Below are positions 36,013-45,748 of a DNA stretch of 64,000 nucleotides, piece by piece. The position numbers and the translations under genes are program-made. This stretch comes from Terebella lapidaria (lineage: Eukaryota; Annelida; Polychaeta; Terebellida; Terebellidae). The DNA is taken from assembly GCA_949152475.1 (NCBI GenBank), contig OX424561.1, positions 4,278,001 to 4,342,000 on the forward strand, read 5' to 3'. Within the stretch, counting starts at the first letter, position 1. Each line of letters starts with the position of its first letter. Below the pieces are notes generated by a model, which was not told where the DNA came from, made no database searches, and worked only from the letters and a program-made list of their open reading frames with translations.

Positions 36013-37919
36013 TCAGGGACGTCTTCGTCCTCCAGCTGCTTCAACAGGAGCGCCAGGGACTTGACATCCTTCGGTCTCTGGGGACACTCCCTACTCAGGT
36101 GTCCGGGTTGTCGGCACAGCCAGCACTCCCGGTCCCGACCTCGAGGTCCCTGTGCCGAGGTCGTCCGCGGAGTCGTCACTCCCTCCACCTTCTTCAAGAC
36201 CGTCCCCATCAGTTCGATCAGCTGGTCCATCTTCTGGGCCTGGGTCTCGAACATTCCCTTGAAGTAGGGAAGTCGAGGCCCAAAGCCACTCTTCTTATCG
36301 TCCTTCTTCGGTGGAGGCCGATCCCCCTTGGTGAAGGCCATCACATCGTGTGGCGCCTCCACCGGTTTCTCGTCCTCCGCCAAGGCGCGGACTGCACGCA
36401 CTGGCTTGCGGTTGACACTTTCATACTGGGTGATGAAAGCCGTCGCCTCTTCCAGGGTCTTCATGTCCTTCATCAGGGCCATGAGCTTCATGTCACCGTC
36501 CCCGTGACCCTTCAGGAAGCTTTCCAATGCGATGGTCTCGTGAGCCTCATCCCCGAGGTGAGGATACGACCTCTCAACCAACCGCCGGATATGTTGAGCA
36601 AAGGCCTGCGGTGTCTCCCCAGTCTTCCGCGTCCTGCTTCGTAACGCCGCCCTGTAGGTCTCTTCTTGGCAGGCGGGGTCGAAACGCTTGGCCAGTTTCT
36701 CCACGAGGAGATCCCAGTCCTTGTACTGGTCCGGTTTCATCCCCGTGAGGATCCGCCTCGCATCTCCCGTCAAGCTGCTCGCCAGGTACAGCCCCCGTTC
36801 CATCTTTCCCCATCTATTGACTTCGGCGATCACCGAGAAGTGGCTCAGGTATTCAGGCCACTCCATCGAAACACCGTCATACTTGTCCGGGAACATCTGT
36901 CTCCGTCGCTCCGCAGGTGCCGGTGCAAATGCGGAGGAGGATGAGGTGCTCCCGTCGGAGTCACTCCTCCGGCCTCGCCGTCTCTGCGGACCCGAAGACC
37001 GTCGACGTCCCCGATGAGAGAGGGTACTCTCGGTGGTAGACCCGTCTGTCTCCGAATCCGTATCTCTCCTCCTCTGCCGCTCCTGGGGTGTTACTGGAGC
37101 GGTTACCTGTCCGGGCTGGACGGCCGGTGGTCCTTGGTGGTAGTAGACCACCGGTACTGGCTGCGGAGGCGGCGCTCCCATCTGCGGAGCCATCTGTGGA
37201 GCCACCATCTGCGGAGCCATCTGTGGCCGTTGCTGCGGAGCCACCTGCGGAGCCATCACGAGCTCATACATCGGCGGAGCCGGCTGTACTGCGGAGGCCG
37301 TCGGCTGCGGAGCGTACGCGGCTCCTCCCATCTGCGGAGGTGGTACAGCTCCCATCGTGCGGCCGGCGGCTGCTCCGTGCCCCACATCATGGCCGGAAGG
37401 CCCGGCTTGGGACTGATCATGGCTCAGCCCCCTCTCTTCCTGCCACCCTCTCTGGACCGAAGGTCCCCCGTGGGTGAGAGACCTCAGAAAGGATGGGGAA
37501 GGTGCTCGCTGCCTCCCCTCGGCCGATCGGGTTCTTCCTCGTCCCTCCGATGCGGCTCGTCCTCTGCCTCGCAGGTAGTCCTCAGACACGAGGATCTCGC
37601 TGTCCCCCAAGTAAGAGCTGGGTCTCCCCAAAACTCTACTGAGCCCTGGGCTCTCGCGGACCCTCTGCAGGTAGCGCTCCCGCTCTCGCCTCCTGTCATG
37701 TTCCGTCCACCCAGACCACTCGGGGGTCTCCTCACTCCGGATGGAGCGAGGACATCTGTCATCACCAGCTCCGGAGGCCTCTGATCTTCCGGAGTCCTCC
37801 GGACCCGCGTCCTCAGATTGTCTTCCACACTCCTCTGCGTCACCAGATCCTCCGCACTTCCTCGATCTTCCCTCGTCTTCCGCGGAGGACTTCAGATCCT
37901 TTCCCTCTGTTTCGGACAT
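35976..37919 (-). CDS. gag: Gag polyprotein with CCHC zinc knuckle
   Basis: 647 residues from ATG at 37,919. The N-terminal third is charged and low complexity. Residues 190-270 are rich in Pro, Gln and Met with several MAPQ/APQM copies. The retrotransposon gag (capsid-like) domain covers about 340-505, starting near MFPDKYDG. The nucleocapsid zinc knuckle is C599, C602, H607, C612 (spacing 2-4-4), and the tail is acidic. Gag assembles the particle and packages element RNA. The APQ repeats are encoded by GCTCCGCAG, so this stretch also holds about eight copies of the element-wide TGCGGAG word. The frame is intact. Confidence 0.93.
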   Translation of the reverse strand: MSETEGKDLKSSAEDEGRSRKCGGSGDAEECGRQSEDAGPEDSGRSEASGAGDDRCPRSIRSEETPEWSGWTEHDRRRERERYLQRVRESPGLSRVLGRPSSYLGDSEILVSEDYLRGRGRAASEGRGRTRSAEGRQRAPSPSFLRSLTHGGPSVQRGWQEERGLSHDQSQAGPSGHDVGHGAAAGRTMGAVPPPQMGGAAYAPQPTASAVQPAPPMYELVMAPQVAPQQRPQMAPQMVAPQMAPQMGAPPPQPVPVVYYHQGPPAVQPGQVTAPVTPQERQRRRDTDSETDGSTTESTLSHRGRRRSSGPQRRRGRRSDSDGSTSSSSAFAPAPAERRRQMFPDKYDGVSMEWPEYLSHFSVIAEVNRWGKMERGLYLASSLTGDARRILTGMKPDQYKDWDLLVEKLAKRFDPACQEETYRAALRSRTRKTGETPQAFAQHIRRLVERSYPHLGDEAHETIALESFLKGHGDGDMKLMALMKDMKTLEEATAFITQYESVNRKPVRAVRALAEDEKPVEAPHDVMAFTKGDRPPPKKDDKKSGFGPRLPYFKGMFETQAQKMDQLIELMGTVLKKVEGVTTPRTTSAQGPRGRDRECWLCRQPGHLSRECPQRPKDVKSLALLLKQLEDEDVPEEELETEDLSSN

Positions 37920-37957
37920 CTCGGGCTCGTTCTTCTGAGCTGTATGCTTCTTCGAAG

Positions 37958-37976
37958 GATCCTGGTCACGGCACCA
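37958..37976 (-). other. Primer-binding site, tRNA-His type
   Basis: Six bases inside the 5' LTR edge the minus strand reads TGGTGCCGTGACCAGGAT. Its complement ends TCACGGCACCA, which matches the acceptor end of animal tRNA-His (5' strand GCCGTGA) plus CCA. At least 18 bases fit the arthropod-like form I recall. It would prime minus-strand DNA synthesis. Confidence 0.85.
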
Positions 37977-37982
37977 AGTTTC

Positions 37983-39326
37983 TGTAGCGATTTTACGATT
38001 GATGGTTGTTTGGTGCCGTGTTTGTTTCTCGTTGTGTTTATTTTTCGTATAGTCTTTTTGTAGTACCTCTCGTCTCTGTGTCCGAACGCTATAGACAATT
38101 AATAGTGAGACGTCCGCAATTCCATAGTATTTCTCTGGTTAGAGAAAAGTGCTGAAGACATATTAATTCAAAGACACGGGTTTTATTACCAAATTCGACA
38201 AGTTACTCACTCACAAAATATATGAAATGTTTCCCCAAATTACACAGTGACCAGGTTTAGACTAAGTCACCGGGCTTTACAATAATAAAAGGTTACACCG
38301 GGTCCAGGTTTAGACTAAGACCCTGCTTTAACTTTAGGCATCCGAACTAGCGTCAGTCTCCTCCTACGCGAAGTCCATGTGGAGGTGAAGGTTCCCTGGC
38401 TCCGCAATTCTTCCGCCTCCGGAGGTAGATACTTGCGGAGGTCGTCTCGACGTCGTCCGCGGAGGTGTCACCGGTGCGGAGGTCCTCACTCTCTGCGGAG
38501 GTCTTCCGCGCTGCGGAGGTCCTCTCTCTGCGGAGGTCTTCCGCGCTGCGGAGGTCCCGAGGCTCCGCAGAGGCTCCTCGTCCTTGCGGAGGGTCCTCCG
38601 CACGTCTGCTACACCTCCCTCGTCCGCGGGTGCGGAGGGTCGTCACCTGCGGAGACTGGGTGTCTCCGCACGTCGGGAAACTTCCCTCGCCACTCCGCGG
38701 GTGCGGAGTATCGTCCGAGACGTCCTTCACAAGTCCGCGGGTGCGGAGGTTCGTCTAATGCGGAGACGGAGTGTCTCCGCACATCAGGGGACGTCCCTCA
38801 CAGGTCCGCGGGTTGCGGAGGTCTACCAGAGACTTCCCTCACGCTTGCACCAGTGTGCAAGAAGAGATCGCCGCCTTGCCGTCAGCTGCAGGTGAAGAGG
38901 GCCGGGGTTCATAAATTGAAGGGCCGTTGGACCGGATTCATACGATTGTCTTCATCTGGGACCCACACCCTTCCCGTTGAAATTTCCCTTACATGGAGTC
39001 CAGGGGCTCCGCACTGCGGAGGTCAATATGTGCGGAGGTACGGCAAACTGCTAAGTCCTCTCCCTCGCCTGTCCAAAGGACAGAACCGTCTCAGGGTGAT
39101 GTGTCTCCTCTGGTACCTTGCCCCGACTGACTCCCAGAGAGCTGTGGCTGCCTCCTTATATTGGGCTCTCCACCGGAAGCTGTTCTGCGCATGTGCATGC
39201 CTGGTCTTCCGCAAGCACGTGGCCGATCCTCCGCATGCACGTGGTCGAACCTCCGCAAGAACGTGATCACTCCTCCGCGGGTGGTTTTGCGGAGGAGGAC
39301 GGTGGTTTTATGAGTTCGTTATATTT
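37983..39326 (-). repeat. 5' LTR (right LTR)
   Basis: Direct repeat of 28,343-29,685, differing by eye at C/T in ATG(C/T)GGAGG, G/A in GTGTC(G/A)CCGG, T/C near 39,231 and one extra C near 38,323. It drives transcription leftwards. U5 contains TTGGTGCCGTG on the plus strand (38,010-38,020), an exact 11-bp inverted match to the primer-site region at 37,967-37,977, with a 32-base loop. Confidence 0.93.
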
Positions 39327-39589
39327 GTTATCATCATGCATGCTCCATGATCCTGATCTAAATGTATCTGGATTCGGGATCATGGTACAGACAAATTACT
39401 ATTGCTGTGGCAATGAACTCAGCCATTTTACCACACAAGGGTTCAAAGCTCGTGATTGCACTAACAGTGACAATTTTCAAGGCATTTTGAGCAATAGCAT
39501 CCTACACAAAAGAGCAATATTGTACTCAAATTATTCCCAATAAGTGAAATATAAAGTTTCTGATGTCACGTGTTATTATTGTATGTTCT

Positions 39590-39683
39590 GTACATGTATT
39601 TACATATTTTGAGTGACAGAGCTGATGGCCAGGGATCAGGGGGATACATCAATGAGATTGCCGGTGACCGGAGAGTGTCTAGT
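39590..39683 (+). mobile_element. Helentron-like 3' end, second copy
   Basis: Has GGGGGATACAT (39639-39649), a hairpin CCGG-TGA-CCGG (39661-39671), seven bases AGAGTGT, and CTAG followed by T (39679-39683). The order and spacing are as in the copy ending at 25,915, and upstream sequence is also alignable (ACAGAG-TGATGG). No matching 5' end was found; the retrotransposon just to the left may have inserted into this element. Confidence 0.55.
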
Positions 39684-42600
39684 TGTTCAAACACGAGGTC
39701 ATGACTCTATGCCTTTTGGTTTGTTTGCGCTGTGAATAAATAGTTCTATAAATTAATAAAGTAACGATTCTATCCTGTGACAAATTATACGACGTTATAC
39801 GGAAAATAAGTGGTGTAATATAAGTACTTGTACATTTATGATGGATTTTTCATGATATCTGGTGATATTGCGCCGTTAGGAAGTTTTTCTGGGAACAATA
39901 AATCTTCTGTGTGAATGTGACACATGTACACCAAGGGCTGTTATATTGTATACTCCCATAAGGGATTTGGATTTTAGAAAGAATGAAATATCGTGCTGTG
40001 GAGAGAAGAGCTGTTTGTGAAGTCCAGCATACGTAACTTGAGCAGTACAGTTGCAAGAGAGGTAAGTATTTATTGAAGTCATAATTACCGGTAGACCTTG
40101 ATCCCAATCTATGTTGGCAATTATTCACTGGAGGGTTTCTGTTTAGGTAGGTGCTGATCTTCGTGACTTTTTAGTGTGTCATTACACCAATTAAATTTAA
40201 TTATCAAGTTTCACTGGTGTAGGTTGAACTAATCAGAAAAGTTTATATTTAGTTATTGTTGATAAGTCCCCAGCTTGGATTAGATGCACAGTGATGACTT
40301 GCTTCCATTACAAGATCCAGATAGAATGTGAGGTCTCGTGTTGGGTTGTCGAAATTGTAACTTGAGGCAAAGATAACAGCGAAGAAAAAACAATGTAGAA
40401 TAACATGTTTTGGTGAGTTGTTATCGTTCATTGCCCGGAACGTGGCGGTCAGGTATGACACGTAAGGATCGACCCCACGCCAGCGCTACGTGTATATCCA
40501 GGAGACTAGCGGTGTGCTGTAATAGGTACAATATTTCATCAGAAACCTGTTTATTATGTCTCCAGTTCAAGGTTGGAGCACTAATCAGCTGGGTAATAGC
40601 AGGGGATCCTGGAGAAATGTGGCGGGGGAGAACCATCATTTGTGAAAGTTTCATGGGATATGTTTGTTGTGGAATTCTTTAGCTTTTTGCGGCGTCTGCC
40701 TGGACATTACCAAACGGTAACGGTGCAGCACTGGTGTCCATTGAGTTATTGGTTCAACAGCGTCCGACCACCAGAAAGTGTGGGTTTCTGTCCTGAGAAA
40801 CTCCCCAGGTGACAACTGACTTGAACTGTAGTCATGGCAACTTTCCCTTTCTTGATGTTGTCTGTGATATTGGAACTTATTTTGACCTACGATCGCTTTG
40901 CTTTCGTCAAGATTGATCTTCTGTGAATCCAGAGAACACTGATCGCTGGTGTAATGTCCCTAAACAAATCAGCGAGCTGGGATTTGCATCCAAACACTGC
41001 GAGACCTTCTTGGTGGTCATCCGACAGAGTTATGCGCCAGAGCAAAACCCCATAATATTCTGTCTTCTTATAATGCCACGTATAAAACACGTGGCGGCTA
41101 GCTTACCAGGCATAGACAAAACTGCCACCACAGGAACACGGAAGGAAGCAGAAGAAAAATTAGCCAAAAAAAAATAGCACAGTGATTGTGGTTGTTATTT
41201 AATTGAATTCCTGCGGGTCTTCCTCGTTTGTACGGCGGCCGCCCGCCACCAGCAGCCAGTGACTGGAGACGCATGTGTGTGAGTTTTGGCGGCCCACAGA
41301 GGTTCTGGGAAAGTTGGGGTCAGGGCGAAGGTGACTGCATGTTACACGGGATCTGCCAGGTCTCCCCCCTCCCCCCACAGACAGTCGCTGTGGCAATTAC
41401 ATCCAGGAAGGTCCGCGGATCTAACACCTTCCTGGTACGCGGGGTCTGCGGGCGATTGCATTGCTGATTTATCGCTGATCGCTCCCAGCGAGTGGGGAGC
41501 TGTCGGACGTCTGTCCGAGATGTAAAAGGGATGATCCCGATCATGGAGGAACAAACTATGGCGAATCGTCAAAGCGTGGCCGGTCATGTGTGTGTGTCTG
41601 TCTATCAAAGTTATCGCACAGGTTGGAGCCTGAGTCTCGTATGCATGGGAAGCCTGGATTTGATTGAAGTAAAGTTAGATACTGTTGTGCAATGGGGAAT
41701 CTTTTATCTCTATGATTGGCAACAAATTGGTTCAAGGTGTTCATTGAACTACAGAAATGTCCTTCTGATAGATGCCGAAGTGATCCATGTTGTAAAATGA
41801 TAATCATCAAAGTGAAATCATATCCTTATCATATCCTTGACATCAGTACCCCAAGCTACCATAATATGAATAGTATATTTGTCCAAATAATCACAATATA
41901 TATATATATTATATCATTTTAATACTAAACAAAATCATGGCAAATGTGAAATGGCATTTTTAATCTTCAAAGGTGATCTTTTTTTTATTGATTTTTGAGA
42001 GAAGAGAAAGAAAAACTAATTTGAGAAATAGACCCCACTCATAAGTGTGACACGTTGGTTGTATGTTTTCCTGTTGTTGTGAGATGCTGAGGCACGTGTC
42101 TCTCCATGCCAAGTTTAATACCGTAATTTCTCTCATCCATTCCCTCACCTTATCCCCTCCCCACCTTTTCTACCAAACCACCACCTCTCCAGTACAATTT
42201 TACCGCCCTTGCCTATCCTCGTCACCTGTTTTCAGTTATTCAGTATTGGCCATCTTCTACAGTTTTCGGATGCCTTCCTAAACAAATACCCTGAGTTCGC
42301 TTTTGGCAGCAGCTTCCTGTCGCGGTACTGCAGGGAAACGATTTGTCTTCCACAATGAGCTTGTTATGCCCTCAAAATGGCAAAAGGCAGAGTCCATAGG
42401 CATACGTTTAAATTAAATTTAAATTTGTTCTGTCAGATCATACATGTATGGGCAGCTGTACTTGTATCATTGATAAAAAAATTAAGAACAATTGAAAATG
42501 CTGAGATAGAATCCTCAACTTTCAGTTTTGGGGCAATCTGGAATGGATTCCATACATGTATCAGCGACACCCAGACAAAGATCCATGTTGGAATTTGTAC

Positions 42601-43195
42601 TTTTGCATGAATTATTGTTCTCAAGAGCAGTGAGGCACAGACTGGATTCTATCGCTAACAGACAATGTGATCATTCACCTCTTCCAAAGGTTGTTGCCAA
42701 GAATTCAGTAATTTGAAATGTTGCAATTGTTTCAGGCTCTGATGCCACTCTGAGATGCAGTCTTCAGTTAAAAAATATTCCTAAAATACATGAAATGGTG
42801 ATTTACACCTTCCGAGATACTCCTTGATTAGGCTAGCTTGGTGGCTGCCATTGATAAAAAACATTGAAATCCATTGTCTGTGTAGCCGAGGCTAAGTTTG
42901 GGAGTACGTTATGCACGCACAGGCTGATAAAAGTATCTATTTTGCTGTAAATATTTCAGCGACCGCCTGACGCAGAGGTCTGTTGTGGTCAGGGAGACTC
43001 CCAGTTGATCTGTTGTTACTCTGTGTGGAGCAGATTGTACACACCATTTGTATTGCAGCAGGCAGTGTTTGTTGTTCCCTGTGCCACTCTTGTCATATTC
43101 TGCAAGGTAGAATTTCTTTGCTATCAGAATCTGTTATGACCATTTTAAACTCAAACATTGCTGAAGGTTATCATTTAAAATGTTATTAACTTTAT
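39684..43195. other. Noncoding, nothing recognised
   Basis: AT-rich sequence with a short TA microsatellite near 41,897-41,912. Open frames here are short and unconvincing. Confidence 0.6.
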
Positions 43196-44115
43196 AGACC
43201 TTCAGATACGTTTGACCTCTTGTGATATCTCGTGACTGATGACCTTTTGTTTTCTTAGCTGGTTTTGAATTTGACCTTTAGTGATATCCAATGACGTTTG
43301 AGCTTTGGTGACCTTCAGTGACTGTTGAGTGTTGACCATTTGTGACCTCCAGTGTATTTTGACCTTTGATGACCTCCAGTGATTATTGTCTTATGGTGAC
43401 CTTCAGTGACTAATGACCTCATGTTACCTACATTGACTGTTGCTGTCTGGTGACATCCAGTGATTATTTAGCTTTTGTGACCTCTGGTGACTTCTATTGG
43501 CTGAGGAACGTTGATCTCATTCGTCTGGTGAGCTCTGGTGACCAGCAGTAATTGTTGAGTGGTGACTTCTGGCAGACTCAAGAGACTATTAACCTTTGAC
43601 AATTGACCTTTGGTGACCTCCAGTGTATGTTGACCTTTGGTGACCTTCAGTTATTGTTTACCTCTCTTAACCTCCAGTGCCTGTTTCATCTGGTGACCTT
43701 CAATCAATTTCTGGTGACCTCCAGTCAATTTCTGGTGACCTTTGGTGACTTAGTCGACCTTTGGTGACCTCCAGTGACTTGACCTCTGCTGATCTTCAGT
43801 CAACTTCTGGTGACCTGCAATGACTTCTGGTGACCTTTGGTGACTCTTAGTTGACCTTCCGTGACCTCCAGTGACTTGAACTTTGCTGATCTCCAGTCAA
43901 TTTCTGGTGACCTACAGTGACTGGTGAACTTTGGTGACTCTTAGTTGACCTCTGGTTACCTCCAGTGACTTCACCTTTGGCAACTGGTGACCTTTGTTGA
44001 GTTTTATTCAACCTTGGTGAGCTCCAGTGACTGTTAATCTTTGCTGACCTAAGTGCCTGTTGACCTCTGATGACTTCCAGTGAATATTGACCACTGGTGA
44101 CTTTAGTAATTGGTG
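43196..44115. repeat. Degenerate TGACCT-rich repeat
   Basis: About 900 bp built from variants of TTGACCTTTGGTGACCTCCA and GTGACT. Units are roughly 24-50 bp and too diverged for a fixed period. Many adjacent TGACCT words are four bases apart (TGACCT-TTGG-TGACCT). TGACCT is the complement of the nuclear-receptor half site AGGTCA; whether that matters is unknown. Confidence 0.75.
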
Positions 44116-45618
44116 AACTCTAGTGTCTTGTCCCTGATAATTCTGTCAACATTCAGTGACAGATGGCATGCACTCATGATGAGTATGAATTATATGTGTG
44201 CTGTATTGAGCTGCTGGTGAACTGAACTGTAAAGAAAGATCTCTGAGTGTTTTGAGACATTCACTGGCATATCTGGTATGTGTTCTATTGCTCTCCCTTG
44301 CCATGTTTGCGATATCTGATGATATCTGATTACTGCATGGCATTCCTGTCAGATCTTTGAATGCTGCTCAGGCGATTAAGGCAACATTTGTTGGCTGAAA
44401 ATGCTGCAGGTGCTGTTTAATCAGCTATAGGGTGCCCTATTACAGAGGGAAGGGTCAAAGGACAAACGTAATCTTGGTGGGGTGCTGCTTAGCTGAGGGT
44501 TATTGGATGGTCAGCCTCGGTTTGCTACTGCTGATCGCTGTCTGGAAAGTGTCTGCACAGGAAAGCTGAGGCAACTGTGCAGGTTACCAGTTGTTACATA
44601 CCTGGGTATTCCGGGAGGGATGTGGCTCGCAAGACTTTTGCTCATGGGCCTGATCAAATTGTGCAAAAATTATACAATCATGGGATAGATGGCATGGTAT
44701 TACCCACGTTACATTGTATTATGGTTAGGTTGTACATGTATCATTTATCTGGTGTTGAAAGTTGAGGATCTTATGATCTTACAGAGTTGCTTGATACTTT
44801 TCATGTCTGGGCATAAAACTGATAAATCTGATGAAAGGTTTTCCCAGTGTGTCCGTGTTACAGATACATTTTACAGATTACTTGTATAGTTTACAAGTTA
44901 TGTAATAATTTGTGTTGACGTTTCATTCCTTCCTCGAGAATACATGAGCATGAAATGACTTTGCGTCCTTGAAGTTTCATCAATATCATCATTCAAGTAT
45001 AATGTTTGAAACACATGCACAAATGGGAAGAAAATAGTTCCCCCAGATATTGGCCTGGTTAGTTTTGAAGGTGTTCCATAGATGGCAGATATAATTTAGG
45101 GTTCTATTTGAGGCGGCTAGTCTATTGATTTAGCCCAGTGATGCCGTAGTTGTCCTGTTGTTCCATGTGTGACATCGGAAACACTAATCAGGTCCGGAAG
45201 ATGGTTTACGTCATTTAGTATTTGTCCAAATGGCCGCCGCTCCCTGAGTCTGCGACGTATGGCGGTCTATGATCGTCATATTCACAGGATGTCTGTGTGT
45301 TTTTTCTGGGCTGCAGCTTGTTAACCTTTCCACTGTCTGCCATGAAAGCCAAGCTGACTCGTGGGGGGTATAGACAGAACTTATAGTCAGTGTATAATAA
45401 TACTTGTCCATTGACTGTATATTTTGATACCAATTTAAACATTTTATTGCTGAAATTGCTCTTGTTTTTAAATATATAAATTGTGACATGCCACAATTCC
45501 ATGATAAAATTTTCGAGACAGCCTGCTTTATCTACAAGGCTACACAAATATTAGTTAAGACTGATTAAACTCATGCATTCTTCATGTACCTCGATATGTT
45601 TGATAATATCTTATATAT
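44116..45618. other. Noncoding, nothing recognised
   Basis: No gene or element seen between the TGACCT-rich repeat and the first TA-flanked MITE. Confidence 0.6.
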
Positions 45619-45748
45619 TACCGTATCGATCCTAATAATAGCACAGAGTGCCAAAGCAAGATCTGATTAGGAAGATATGAAGTGAATTACGAGGTTACAA
45701 AATAAAACATTTTGGGGGAAAAGAAAGGGATGTGCTACTAATACGGTA
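45619..45748. mobile_element. TA-flanked MITE, short copy (Tc1/mariner-like)
   Basis: About 130 bp, bounded by TA. Left end CCGTATCGATCCTAATAATA, right end complementary with a deletion (CTACTAATACGG). The interior shares GATATGAAGTGAATTAC and CATTTTGG with the copy at 48,573, so this is an internally deleted relative. The TA boundary suggests a Tc1/mariner-type mover. Confidence 0.65.

Larger units (their letters stand above)
28343..39326 (-). mobile_element. Ty3/gypsy LTR retrotransposon, nearly complete and young
   Basis: Two direct repeats of 1343 and 1344 bp flank, in element order on the minus strand, a tRNA-His-type primer site, gag, pol (protease, RT, RNase H, integrase), an extra zinc-finger ORF and a purine tract. 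The domain order with integrase after RNase H is Ty3/gypsy. By eye the LTRs differ at only three substitutions and one 1-base indel, so insertion was recent. The element is much more GC-rich than its surroundings and saturated with TGCGGAG/CTCCGCA. Target-site duplication is unclear: ACTTG on the left against ATTTG at the right LTR edge, a 4/5 match. No env-like protein with signal peptide is present. Confidence 0.95.

Noticed and set aside
30016..37784. Long plus-strand frames opposite gag, pol and ORF3
   Set aside because: Antisense shadows of GC-rich coding sequence; no domains.
40923..41177. 84-codon frame ending in a Lys-rich tail
   Set aside because: Short, no relatives recognised, Lys tail comes from an A-rich run.
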